Shown: positions 6,742-13,855, counted from the first letter of the stretch. The stretch: 16,206 nt of DNA from a bacterium (GCA_029573925.1 JAKQBV010000139.1:1-16206); one strand, 5' to 3'. The notes: generated by a model not told the origin, from the sequence alone. A program made the numbers and translations.

Positions 6742-7977
6742 ATGAAAAGAACGGGAATAGCGGTTGTCGCGTTTATTGCGACTGTTGTTTTGTGGGGAGT
6801 GTGGCCGTCAAAAAGCGACGGAGCGGAATTCAAAAGGCCCATAACTCTGTCCCATCGCGGAGCTAACAAGGCGGCGGACGAAAACACGATAGAGGCTTAT
6901 GCGCTGTCCGTCAGGCACGGCATGGACTTCATCGAGTGCGATCCAAGATTCACTTCGGACGGCGAACTTGTGATAATGCACGACGCGGCGGTGGACAGGA
7001 CGACATCCTCGACGGGAGACGTAGCCGAAAAAACTCTTGCCGATATAAAAAGCATAAGAACAAAAAACGGATATGAGATTCCGACTTTCGCCGAAGTTCT
7101 GGATTTTGCGTCGAAAAACGGAGTTAAGGTCTTCATAGACACTAAGGTTCATAACGAAGAGTATCTCGCGAAGGTAATGGAGGTCGTGAGGGAAAAGGGC
7201 ATGGCGGACAGAGTGGTAATGGGGCTGTGGACGGAGGGTGGATTAAGGTGGATGAGCAAGAACAATCCTGATGTAGCGTGCAACCTGCCATGGCCTGCGC
7301 CGATTCCAAGCCTGAAACAGATAAAGAAGCTGGGAGCCTCATGGGTCGGAATGCTTGCGGAGGCGGCGACGCCTGAAGTCATTGCCGACGCGCACAACGC
7401 GAGATTGCGCGTTGTCACAATGCCGATAAACGACGTTCCCACAATGATGGAAAAGACGCAGGCTGGAATGCATGTCATTCAGACAGACAACCCGGCTCTT
7501 TTAGATGTCGTTCTTGGAGTGTTGGAATGGGCGGCTTCAAAAGGCGCGGACCCCAAGCCGTTGCTGCCGATCGAGACGAAAAACGCGATGCCGTCCATAC
7601 CTGAACGCCAAAAGATACAGAGCGAGGCGCCGGACGGGTTCACGGTGGTTCCGAGGCTTATGTTCCTCACAGGGCATATCGGGCCGCCGGACGCGATTGC
7701 GGTGAAGCCGGGCAAAGCGAGCGTGGGAGACGGCTCTTTCGCGAACCCGACCACGCTTGCGGTGAATCCGAACACAGGTTCAAGAAAGATATCTTACGGC
7801 ACGATGATATACATTCCCGGAGAAGGCTGGACGAAAGCGGAAGATAGATGCGGCAAATGCGTCGAAGAGGGAGACGTCAGGCACAGGGCGGATTTGTGGC
7901 TGGGCAACAATGCGCCTAAGGAAAAGGCATACGCTTTGACAGGCTGGCATTGGGTTCTGTTCGCTGAACCGAAATAA
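6742..7977 (+). CDS. Exported glycerophosphodiester phosphodiesterase fused to a C-terminal 3D-type domain
   Basis: A 411-residue protein. Residues 1-28 form a signal peptide or N-terminal anchor (MKRT, hydrophobic core, then SDGAE). Residues 33 to about 260 are a GDPD TIM barrel: SHRGANKAADENT with H38 and R39, FIECDPRFTSDGELVIMHD with E65, D67 and H80, then DRTTSSTGDV. This is the usual metal and general acid/base set for hydrolysing glycerophosphodiesters to glycerol 3-phosphate and an alcohol. After a linker, residues 345-411 resemble the 3D (Asp-Asp-Asp) double-psi barrel of YuiC/MltA-type proteins: YGTMIYIPGEGW, A-E-D368, G-D378, A-D384-L-W. That region also holds a C370-x-x-C373 pair. 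The combination suggests an envelope enzyme acting on both phosphodiester and wall glycan, but this is inferred. AGGGG lies six bases before the ATG. The UroD-like gene follows after 33 bases. The GDPD call is firm; the 3D call is moderate. Confidence 0.85.
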   Translation: MKRTGIAVVAFIATVVLWGVWPSKSDGAEFKRPITLSHRGANKAADENTIEAYALSVRHGMDFIECDPRFTSDGELVIMHDAAVDRTTSSTGDVAEKTLADIKSIRTKNGYEIPTFAEVLDFASKNGVKVFIDTKVHNEEYLAKVMEVVREKGMADRVVMGLWTEGGLRWMSKNNPDVACNLPWPAPIPSLKQIKKLGASWVGMLAEAATPEVIADAHNARLRVVTMPINDVPTMMEKTQAGMHVIQTDNPALLDVVLGVLEWAASKGADPKPLLPIETKNAMPSIPERQKIQSEAPDGFTVVPRLMFLTGHIGPPDAIAVKPGKASVGDGSFANPTTLAVNPNTGSRKISYGTMIYIPGEGWTKAEDRCGKCVEEGDVRHRADLWLGNNAPKEKAYALTGWHWVLFAEPK

Positions 7978-8010
7978 CATTTGTAAAAATCGCGCGGCGT
8001 GGAGCGAAAA

Positions 8011-9159
8011 ATGAAAAAACTCACTTCAAGGGAAAGAGTCAGAAGGGCTGTTCGCGGGCACGATGTCGATATGATTCCTCTAATGTTGCAGATCGAGCCG
8101 CACACGATTCTAACGCTTGCCACCAAAGTTCGGCCTCCGAAGAACCCCGTCAAAGCCGCGGCATGGAAGGCGCTTGCGGATTTTTCAGCAAACTTCCCGA
8201 ATAAGGATATTGGTCAATATATGACCCTGCTGTCTCTCAATTACGCAAAGGATTATTTCAGCGAACTCGGCGGGGATTTCTCCGATTATCTGTGGACTCC
8301 GATTCCGCTTTGGTTCAGGGGCGCAGGATTCAAAGAAGATAAGCTCTTCATTAAGGATATGTACGGCGAAAAGCACTTTATCGGCGGGCAATATCTCGAA
8401 ATGGGAGAACTGCCTTGCCCGGATAAGGACACACTCGCGGCGCACCAGTTTCCCGATGTGTCTCATCCCGTGAATTTCTCCCATGTGAGAATCGCGCGGC
8501 GCTCGAACCCGGACGCGTTCATGCTCGGCTGCGCTCCCGGAGTTCAGGACTGGGGACAGCGGTTTCATCCGATGCGGTCGATATACACGGGGATGATAGA
8601 GTACCCGGAAATCATAAAGGGCTTCTTCAAGAAACTGTGCGACCATTCGCTCGTCATAATACGGGGGATGCTCGAAGCCGGGTGCGACGCAATTTGCGTG
8701 CAGGACGATTACGGCACGCAGCAGAGCATGCTGATAAGCAAAAAGATGTGGACGGAGTTCACGTATCCGATGATAAAGAGGCAGATAGAGGAGATACACG
8801 CCTGCGGCGGGATCGCAATGCTGCACTCGTGCGGAGTGGTGGCTCCGCTGCTGGACAAGCTCGCGGACGCCGGCCTTGATGTGCTGCATCCGTTCCAGCC
8901 TCTGCCGGGAAACGATCTGGCGGCGGCGAAGAAGGAATACGGAAACCGGTTGTGTTTCGCGACGGGCATGTGCGTGCAGAGAATCGGACAACTATCCCCG
9001 GAGGACGCGTATAAAGACATCGTAGGCGCTGCGAAGGTAGCGGCGGAGGGCGGACGGTTCATACTCGCGCACACCAACGGCCTGCAGAACGACACTCCGA
9101 TAGAGAACCTTAAGGCGATGTTCGAGGCGATAGACGACGTGAGGGCGTTCAGATTCTAG
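8011..9159 (+). CDS. Uroporphyrinogen decarboxylase (UroD/MtaA)-family protein
   Basis: A 382-residue soluble protein with the UroD-family layout. It opens with KLTSRERVRRAVRGHDVDMI, the classic first helix of UroD-like methyltransferases. Later come GMLEAGCDAICVQDDYGTQQ (219-238; D232, D233), then GGIAMLHSCG with H272-x-C274, GLDVLHPFQP, and a C-terminal FILAHTNGLQNDTPIENLKAM. In corrinoid-dependent members (MtaA, MtbA) the H-x-C pair plus a later Cys bind zinc; here that later position reads H-T-N-G without Cys. True HemE is less likely, because its N-terminal R-Q-A-G-R substrate motif is absent and no other haem genes are near. It is probably one of the many uncharacterised UroD-like enzymes of environmental bacteria, possibly a methyl transferase. 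ATG at 8011 is preferred: GGAG lies six bases upstream. A GTG at 7999 would add four residues. Confidence 0.82.
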   Translation: MKKLTSRERVRRAVRGHDVDMIPLMLQIEPHTILTLATKVRPPKNPVKAAAWKALADFSANFPNKDIGQYMTLLSLNYAKDYFSELGGDFSDYLWTPIPLWFRGAGFKEDKLFIKDMYGEKHFIGGQYLEMGELPCPDKDTLAAHQFPDVSHPVNFSHVRIARRSNPDAFMLGCAPGVQDWGQRFHPMRSIYTGMIEYPEIIKGFFKKLCDHSLVIIRGMLEAGCDAICVQDDYGTQQSMLISKKMWTEFTYPMIKRQIEEIHACGGIAMLHSCGVVAPLLDKLADAGLDVLHPFQPLPGNDLAAAKKEYGNRLCFATGMCVQRIGQLSPEDAYKDIVGAAKVAAEGGRFILAHTNGLQNDTPIENLKAMFEAIDDVRAFRF

Positions 9160-9181
9160 AGCGTCGAATTCAGGGCATTAA

Positions 9182-9206
9182 GGAATTGGAGCGGGAATCC
9201 AATTTT
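9182..9206 (+). terminator. Possible terminator hairpin after the UroD-like gene
   Basis: AATTGGA (9184-9190) pairs perfectly with TCCAATT (9198-9204) around a seven-base loop, extended by two G-T pairs, and ends in TTTT. It lies 22 bases after the stop codon. The stem is AT-rich and the T tract short, so termination would be partial. Confidence 0.35.
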
Positions 9207-9258
9207 GCGAAAAAATGCTTTCCCGGCGAACTCATAGAAAAATCCATTTAAGCATGAG

Positions 9259-9264
9259 TATAAT
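9259..9264 (+). promoter_or_regulatory. -10 element immediately before the HD-GYP start codon
   Basis: Exact TATAAT ending six bases before the ATG at 9271. A transcript starting at the usual distance would begin at or next to the A of the start codon, that is, leaderless. No good Shine-Dalgarno or -35 box is visible, in keeping with that reading. Confidence 0.35.
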
Positions 9265-9270
9265 AACATT

Positions 9271-9903
9271 ATGCCGAGCGCAATTGAGAGACAGACGGCC
9301 GAGATGCTTGCCGCGCTGGACGCGAAGGACCCGTACACCCGACTTCATAGCGAAAGGGTGGGCATGTTGATGGGGAGGTTCGCGGCGGCGATGTCTCTGC
9401 CGTTGCCACAAGCCAAAGAAATGACGATAGCCGGGTTGCTCCACGACACAGGCAAGCTGGACACGCCGAATGAATTGCTCGAAAAGATATCTCAAGGCGA
9501 ACCGTTTGAAAACGATGCGCATAAGGAAGAAATGAAACGGCATGTGGAAGCCGCGAGGATAGCCCACATCGACCTGCCGGCCACCGTAAGGCTGGCGATA
9601 AGGCATCACCATGAGAAGTGGGACGGAAGCGGCTATCCGGACGGGTTGGCAGGAACGGATATACCGCCGACGGCCCGGATGCTTGCGGTCTGCGACGTGT
9701 ATGACGCGATATCCGCAGAAAGGCCGCAAAGGAAAGCTCTAGCGCCGAGAAAAGCGGCGGCTGCGCTGCGAAAACTCGAAGGCTCCAAGTTGGACCCGAA
9801 ACTGACTGAAGTTTTTATACGAAAAGTCGCGGAACCCGGCGCAAATATTTCTCTGCTCGAAAGATTGCTGCGTTTTTTTTCTTCGCAAAGAACAAAAAAA
9901 TAG
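9271..9903 (+). CDS. Stand-alone HD-GYP domain protein (putative cyclic-di-GMP phosphodiesterase)
   Basis: A 210-residue protein that is almost only an HD-GYP domain, with no receiver, PAS or membrane segment. All core motifs are present in order: H26-S-E-R-V, LLHDTGK (H58, D59, K62), MKRHVEAARI (H91), RHHHEKWDGSGYPDG (H113, H114, D118, G-Y-P 121-123) and AVCDVYDAI (D142). These are the metal ligands and signature of enzymes that hydrolyse c-di-GMP to pGpG or GMP. The C-terminus (190-210) is a short basic helix. The ATG at 9271 has only a poor Shine-Dalgarno but sits just after an exact TATAAT. The gene lies 111 bases after the UroD-like gene and may have its own promoter. It converges with the DUF1232 gene, with three bases between the stop codons. 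A signal-input partner is not encoded beside it; the pseudo-receiver gene 2.6 kb upstream is a speculative candidate. Confidence 0.93.
   Translation: MPSAIERQTAEMLAALDAKDPYTRLHSERVGMLMGRFAAAMSLPLPQAKEMTIAGLLHDTGKLDTPNELLEKISQGEPFENDAHKEEMKRHVEAARIAHIDLPATVRLAIRHHHEKWDGSGYPDGLAGTDIPPTARMLAVCDVYDAISAERPQRKALAPRKAAAALRKLEGSKLDPKLTEVFIRKVAEPGANISLLERLLRFFSSQRTKK
9872..9900. terminator. AT-only hairpin at the convergent HD-GYP / DUF1232 junction
   Basis: A T8 run and CTT (9873-9883), a CGCA loop, then AAGAA, a bulged C and A7 (9888-9900) can fold into one long AT stem. It overlaps the last codons of the HD-GYP gene and gives a T-rich end on either strand. Weak as a terminator because the stem has almost no G-C pairs. 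Confidence 0.2.
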
Positions 9904-9906
9904 AAA

Positions 9907-10413
9907 TCAGAATTGTTGTTGAGTCGACTGAATGAACCTCTGGGTCCCGCTCATGCCTGAAACAGCGCGCGCGGCTTCGGCGAGTTTATCGACCTGACCG
10001 GGTTTGCCGACCCAGTTGTCTCGCAGCACATCGTCGTCCAGCCGCGCGATCAGGGAGCAGATGCTGAAAAGAAGATAGGCGATAACCACCACGTCGTCCA
10101 TGAATGCCAGAGGCCCGACAAGCTGCATGAGAACGAGATCGGTCGGCAGAATCAGATATGCGGCAAGAACGCCGATCTTGATTTTCTCGGCTATCGGAAC
10201 CCTCTCGTCGACGGCGAGATTCCCTGCGAGAAGGACTATGCCGGGAATGAATTCGACGATTTCCATGAAGCCCTTGGTAAATTCGAAAGCGTCCTCTTCG
10301 TCAGCTTTTTCTGACAGAGACACGGCGATGTCCGCCGCGCGAGTGGCGGCTTTTTCGTTCGCCTCGGCGAGCGAAGCGCGTATTTTTTCGAGCCATTTCT
10401 GACGATAACCCAT
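9907..10413 (-). CDS. DUF1232 (YkvA-type) membrane protein
   Basis: A 168-residue protein. Residues 1-75 are a mostly helical, charged region (MGYRQKWLEKIRASLAEANE and on). Residues 76-125 match the DUF1232 core: KIKIGVLAAYLILPTDLV (P90-T91-D92-L93), then GPLAFMDDVVVIAYLL (D106-D107), forming two short hydrophobic segments. The P-x-D-L and D-D motifs are the diagnostic features of this family, whose biochemical role is unknown. The tail (145-168) is Ala/Ser/Gln-rich. The ATG at 10413 is preceded by GATGAGGT, with GAGG about five bases upstream. It lies 37 bases downstream of the lipoprotein gene on the same strand and is probably in the same operon. Its stop faces the HD-GYP stop three bases away. 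Confidence 0.82.
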   Translation of the reverse strand: MGYRQKWLEKIRASLAEANEKAATRAADIAVSLSEKADEEDAFEFTKGFMEIVEFIPGIVLLAGNLAVDERVPIAEKIKIGVLAAYLILPTDLVLMQLVGPLAFMDDVVVIAYLLFSICSLIARLDDDVLRDNWVGKPGQVDKLAEAARAVSGMSGTQRFIQSTQQQF

Positions 10414-10450
10414 AAGACCTCATCCTATGCGGCGCGAGTCGGCGCGTCGC

Positions 10451-11026
10451 CTATTTTTCCATTATTCCCACTGTAATGAGAGTCTTCGACGCGTCGTTCG
10501 AGTCCTGCGTGACGGAGACCGATTTCATCGCGTTGTTTTCTTCGCTTGTGAAAATGATGGTCTTCTGCGTCGCGGTCATATCGACCACGTTGGCGTTTTT
10601 CAGAACGCCCCTGTAGTATTTGCCGACTTTATCAATCGAATCCGAAGTGGAGAGGGTCGCGCCTTTATATGTGCCTTTGTTTTCGCCGTGCGATGAAACG
10701 CTGCCGCCTGTGACGACCTTAGCTCCCGGATACGCGAGAGCGCCGAGGGCCTTCAAGTCGGCTTCGTTTGTTTCGACGACCGTCACGTTGCCCTTTTCGT
10801 CGCGCACTTCGAGCTTGCCGCCGTCTTTTCCCGCTTTGAACTCAGCGTTCACGTCTTTGCCTTCAACAGATATGTTGGTTCCTCTCCCGTCAGTCTTTAT
10901 CTGAACCTGCTCTCCGTTTTCCCCTTTGACGGAAATGTCCACGCCGCGCTTGGAACAACCGGCGGCGAAGACAACCGCGACAACGAGAGCGGCTGTGTAG
11001 AGTCTTGATGCGATCTGCCTGTTCAT
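10451..11026 (-). CDS. Putative lipoprotein with YPGA-type C-terminal domain
   Basis: A 191-residue exported lipoprotein. The signal is MNRQIASRLYTAALVVAVVF followed by A-A-G-C24, a usable lipobox with Cys24 as the lipidated residue. Residues 27-85 are strand-rich repeats (ISVKGENGEQVQIKTDGRG, ISVEGKDVNAEFKAG, LEVRDEKGNVTVVET). Residues 92-191 start with LGALAYPGAKVVTGG and include STSDSIDKVGKYYRGVL, a layout seen in small secreted domains where a YPGA segment is followed by a helix. I cannot name the family with certainty. Start at 11026 is chosen over 11068: GGGAGG lies about five bases upstream, the signal peptide begins there, and the -10 box (11059-11054) lies between the two starts. The DUF1232 gene follows on the same strand after 37 bases. 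Function is unknown; the location is periplasmic face of a membrane. Confidence 0.8.
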   Translation of the reverse strand: MNRQIASRLYTAALVVAVVFAAGCSKRGVDISVKGENGEQVQIKTDGRGTNISVEGKDVNAEFKAGKDGGKLEVRDEKGNVTVVETNEADLKALGALAYPGAKVVTGGSVSSHGENKGTYKGATLSTSDSIDKVGKYYRGVLKNANVVDMTATQKTIIFTSEENNAMKSVSVTQDSNDASKTLITVGIMEK

Positions 11027-11053
11027 TGCTTCCTCCCAAATTTTGATTGTTAG

Positions 11054-11082
11054 ATTATATATGTTCATGGGTTAAAATTGAA
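11054..11082 (-). promoter_or_regulatory. Promoter of the lipoprotein-DUF1232 operon
   Basis: On the minus strand: -35 TTCAAT (11082-11077), 17-base spacer, exact -10 TATAAT (11059-11054). The start would be near 11047, giving a leader of about 21 nt that includes the GGGAGG site. This supports the ATG at 11026 rather than 11068. Confidence 0.5.
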
Positions 11083-11085
11083 GAA

Positions 11086-11121
11086 GCCGGGTTCGGATTC
11101 AAGATGACTCGATGAACCGGC
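11086..11121. other. Inverted repeat between divergent transcription units
   Basis: GCCGGGTTC (11086-11094) pairs with GAACCGGC (11114-11121) with one bulged G, around a 19-base spacer. It lies just upstream of the lipoprotein -35 box and about 120 bases before the plus-strand -10 at 11242. There is no T tract, so an operator is likelier than a terminator, but no regulator gene is nearby. Confidence 0.25.
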
Positions 11122-11241
11122 GCTATATACGAAGAATTAAATGAGAGTTCCCATTAACTACTTTGGTAAAAACATCATGCGAAAAAGAAAAAGTATTGCG
11201 TATGGCACACTTGGTAGTGGGTGGAATCATCTAATAGAATG

Positions 11242-11247
11242 TATAAT
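11242..11247 (+). promoter_or_regulatory. -10 element for the secreted Cys-rich protein gene
   Basis: Exact TATAAT directly preceded by TG, 45 bases before the ATG at 11292. No good -35 at 16-18 bases. A start near 11254 would give a leader of about 38 nt. Confidence 0.4.
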
Positions 11248-11291
11248 AGCAGACTAAAAAGGAATGCGGCCTTGAACGCGCGGGGGATGAT

Positions 11292-13064
11292 ATGAAACGA
11301 ACGAAGATTAATGCGATATTTGCGGTTTTGATTTGGGCGGCGCTTGCGACTCAGCCCGCGCGATGCGAGGAGCCTTGCGTCGACGGGGCTAAGAAATGCT
11401 CCGATGACGCTTACGCGGCGACGGCGTGCGAGTCGGGAGAATGGAAACGCGTTGAATGCATGCGCGACTTAGGCATGTTGTGCGATTCCGGCGAGTGCGT
11501 GGAGCCGTGGCGCTATGGCAGCCCGGCGTGGCCGAAGGCCGAGGACGAGCCTCGCGCGACCAAAGAGTCTCTTGCGGAGAAGGCCGCGTATTTCGAGGAA
11601 CAGGCTGTCAGGCTTCACTTGCATCCGAAATTGAAATGGATAAATCCTGTTGTTCTGCCGTGCGCGAAGGTGGATTGCGTTCCCGGGCAGAATCCGCCAT
11701 GTCTCGACTGCTCCAAGGCCGAACCTGAAGAGGAGATGGCGACGTGGCAGGATGTGGAAAAGTGGCTTTCGGGGGAGAACGACGGGCTGTGGAACGCTCT
11801 GTACACGGCGGCTCAGGCTTTCAAATACGCTGTGACCCGCGACGAGCAAACTTTAAATAACATAAAACTGCTTCTCGAAGGCGAAGCCACCCGGATGAAG
11901 ATAACGGGCGTCCCCGGTCTGCTCACGCGGCAGTATGTGATGCCGGGCATTCCCGGTCTTTCGGCTCCCGAAGACTTGTCTCACTATACGGTAGACGCGG
12001 ACAAGTTGGACAACAAATGGGTGAAGGTTGGAGACGAGGGGTGCGTCTGGACGGTGGACCCTGCGACGATGCAATGGCAAAAGTCCGACCATTGCGGCCT
12101 CGAAGAGTTTGCGGGATGGAAGTGGCTGGACAACGTCAGCAAGGACGAATACTCAGGACACATGTTCATGCTGGCCGCGCTCTCTCAGCTTGTGGACGAT
12201 GAAGAGGTCAGGGCGACAGTGGCGGATATGGCGGGGCAGGTCGGCGCTCACATGGTCAGGAACGGAATGGATTTCACTGACTGGGACGGTCGCGTAACCG
12301 AACACGGAAAAATCAGGGCGGGAGTGATGGACGACTTCGTCGGGTTCAACGCGGCTATGGCTCTGTCTTTCATAAAAGTCGCGCATGCGGCTTCCGGCAA
12401 TGAGAAACTCGACAAGTGGTACAGGGACTGCCTGTTGCAGAAGAGCGGGAAGGTCGTTTGCATCAAAGGCAAGAACGAGCCTGCGCGCGATTACACGAAA
12501 TACCTCCCGACCAACGGGTTCTTCAGAGGTTTCGAAGGCTGCTACAGCAACTACAACGGAGTGTCGATGCACATGTTGAGCCTGTTTGATTTAATCTGGC
12601 TTGAGAGGGATCCCGAACTGAAGGAAATCTATCAGCATACTCTGGACGCGGATGTTATGAGGGCGGAGGGGCAGCCGCGCGCGGTGATAAACCAGAACAA
12701 CGCTTGGTTCGACTTTATGTGGGCGGCGATGAAGCGCGTCGGCCCCGGCTCCGACGGACACGCTTACGGCGCGGTGGACAACGGCATACGGATGCTCAAA
12801 CAGTTTCCCGCCCGCAAGAGGCTTCAGGAAATTAAATGTCCGCAGGACAAGTGCAAGCCTTACTGCGAGGATAGGGCAGGGCGTCAGACTGGGAATTACG
12901 CGCGGCCCATAGCGGAAAGATGCGTCCGCCATTTCGTGTGGTGGGGCGACCCTTACGGTTTAGGCGACTGCGAAGCCGACCCCCGTATCGTTCAGCCTCC
13001 GCAGGACTATCTGCTTGCTTACTGGATGGGAAGATATTTCGGATTCATCAGCGAAGACATGTGA
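11292..13064 (+). CDS. Secreted Cys-rich protein with predicted alpha-helical toroid domain, function unknown
   Basis: A 590-residue exported protein. Residues 1-24 are a Sec signal (MKRTKINAIFAVLIWAALAT), cleaved probably near A23; the Cys25 context (P-A-R-C) is not a lipobox. Residues 25-69 are a small disulfide module with Cys at 25, 29, 36, 46, 56, 64 and 69. A second cluster, C124-x4-C-x7-C-x2-C140, follows. From about 152 to 590 the protein is helical and rich in Trp, Asp and His. Examples are DGLWNALYTAAQAFKYAVT, VPGLLTRQYVMPGIPGL, GHMFMLAALSQLVDDEE and GMDFTDWDGRVTEHG. This spacing of helices and aromatic residues looks like an (alpha/alpha)6-type toroid, common in glycoside hydrolases and lyases. 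I cannot assign a known family or catalytic pair. More Cys lie near the C-terminus (KCPQDKCKPYC). GGGGGA sits about five bases before the ATG. A phosphatase gene follows after 38 bases and glgP later, which is loosely suggestive of sugar use. Confidence 0.8.
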   Translation: MKRTKINAIFAVLIWAALATQPARCEEPCVDGAKKCSDDAYAATACESGEWKRVECMRDLGMLCDSGECVEPWRYGSPAWPKAEDEPRATKESLAEKAAYFEEQAVRLHLHPKLKWINPVVLPCAKVDCVPGQNPPCLDCSKAEPEEEMATWQDVEKWLSGENDGLWNALYTAAQAFKYAVTRDEQTLNNIKLLLEGEATRMKITGVPGLLTRQYVMPGIPGLSAPEDLSHYTVDADKLDNKWVKVGDEGCVWTVDPATMQWQKSDHCGLEEFAGWKWLDNVSKDEYSGHMFMLAALSQLVDDEEVRATVADMAGQVGAHMVRNGMDFTDWDGRVTEHGKIRAGVMDDFVGFNAAMALSFIKVAHAASGNEKLDKWYRDCLLQKSGKVVCIKGKNEPARDYTKYLPTNGFFRGFEGCYSNYNGVSMHMLSLFDLIWLERDPELKEIYQHTLDADVMRAEGQPRAVINQNNAWFDFMWAAMKRVGPGSDGHAYGAVDNGIRMLKQFPARKRLQEIKCPQDKCKPYCEDRAGRQTGNYARPIAERCVRHFVWWGDPYGLGDCEADPRIVQPPQDYLLAYWMGRYFGFISEDM

Positions 13065-13102
13065 CGCGAAGGCAACCCAGCGCGCGGCGACAAAGGGATA
13101 AT

Positions 13103-13729
13103 ATGGCTGATTTAATACTGGTAAGGCACGGAGAGACGCAGGGCGAATCTTCGATCCGGTTGTACGGAAGCACGGACATAGAGTTGAGCGAAACCGGACG
13201 CGAGCAGATGAAAAGGGCGGGGGAGGCGCTTTCGGGGATAGACTTCCGCAGCGTCGCGTCAAGCCCGCTGAAGCGGTCGCGCGAAGGCGCCGCTATTGTT
13301 TCCGCCCGCTCAGGCGTGGAACCTGTCGCTTATGACGGATTGAGAGAAATCGGATTCGGCCTATGGGAAGGATGGAGCCTTTCGGAGGCCGAAGCGAGAG
13401 ACCCGGTCGCATACAACCTCTGGAAAACGACCGGAACGGACTTCGCTTTTCCCGGCGGCGAGTCTAAAAAGGGATTCTTCCGAAGAGTCGCCGTGGCTGC
13501 GGCTGAAATTTTTCCAAGGCTGGAAACCCCTGCGCTGGCGGTTCTGCATAAGGGAGTCATCAAAGGCGTTCTTGCCGGGCTTGCCGGAACCGATCCTGTG
13601 GATTACGCAAATTCACCAGTGGAACTCGGTTCGATTTTCAGGCTGAACAAATCAAATGGCAAATGGATAGTCGTATCGTCAAACGAGACCGATCACCTTC
13701 GAGAACTGCGCATCCCCGGCTCAGCATGA
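13103..13729 (+). CDS. Histidine phosphatase superfamily protein (phosphoglycerate-mutase-like)
   Basis: A 208-residue cytosolic protein of the branch-1 histidine phosphatases (CobC/GpmB/PhoE-like). The catalytic signature is ILVRHGET, with R8 and nucleophile H9. SSPLKRSREGA (R58) is the second phosphate-binding arginine region. LREIGFGLWEGW holds the proton donor E82. ALAVLHKGVIKG supplies the second histidine, H149, with Lys where many relatives have Gly. Length is normal. Substrate is uncertain: this group includes phosphoglycerate mutases, alpha-ribazole phosphatases and broad phosphatases. No cobalamin synthesis genes are present here, so CobC is unsupported. The in-frame ORF extends back to 12920 but overlaps the previous gene; ATG 13103 starts directly at the RHG domain and has AAAGGG about five bases upstream. 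It lies 38 bases after the secreted protein gene and is probably co-transcribed with it. Confidence 0.88.
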   Translation: MADLILVRHGETQGESSIRLYGSTDIELSETGREQMKRAGEALSGIDFRSVASSPLKRSREGAAIVSARSGVEPVAYDGLREIGFGLWEGWSLSEAEARDPVAYNLWKTTGTDFAFPGGESKKGFFRRVAVAAAEIFPRLETPALAVLHKGVIKGVLAGLAGTDPVDYANSPVELGSIFRLNKSNGKWIVVSSNETDHLRELRIPGSA

Positions 13730-13826
13730 CATAATCTCATTCTAATCATTATTCAGTCGAAGGTTTCGCCGATTTTATGGCCGCAGCCGCGATGCGGAAT
13801 AGACGCGAGCGCAAGCTAAAAACGCG

Positions 13827-13855
13827 TTGTGCGATATTTCATTTTATGGTATATT
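13827..13855 (+). promoter_or_regulatory. Candidate promoter for glgP
   Basis: -35 TTGTGC (13827-13832), 17-base spacer, -10 TATATT (13850-13855). A start near 13862 would give a leader of about 41 nt. It lies in the 173-base gap after the phosphatase gene, where I see no other feature and no clear terminator. Confidence 0.4.

Noticed and set aside
8185..8991. 268-residue open frame on the minus strand
   Set aside because: Lies entirely antisense to the UroD-like gene, whose family motifs are clear; the translation is Arg/His-rich and matches nothing.
11085..11101. GGGTTCGGATTC resembling a tRNA T-arm
   Set aside because: No acceptor, D or anticodon stems can be formed around it on either strand.
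11203..11220. Sigma-54-like site (TGGCAC...) before the secreted-protein gene
   Set aside because: The -24 GG is present, but ten bases later the sequence reads AG rather than the required GC, and an exact TATAAT lies downstream.
12920..13102. N-terminal extension of the phosphatase frame to 12920
   Set aside because: Overlaps the end of the secreted-protein gene and adds 61 Arg-rich residues before the RHG motif; ATG 13103 has a ribosome site.
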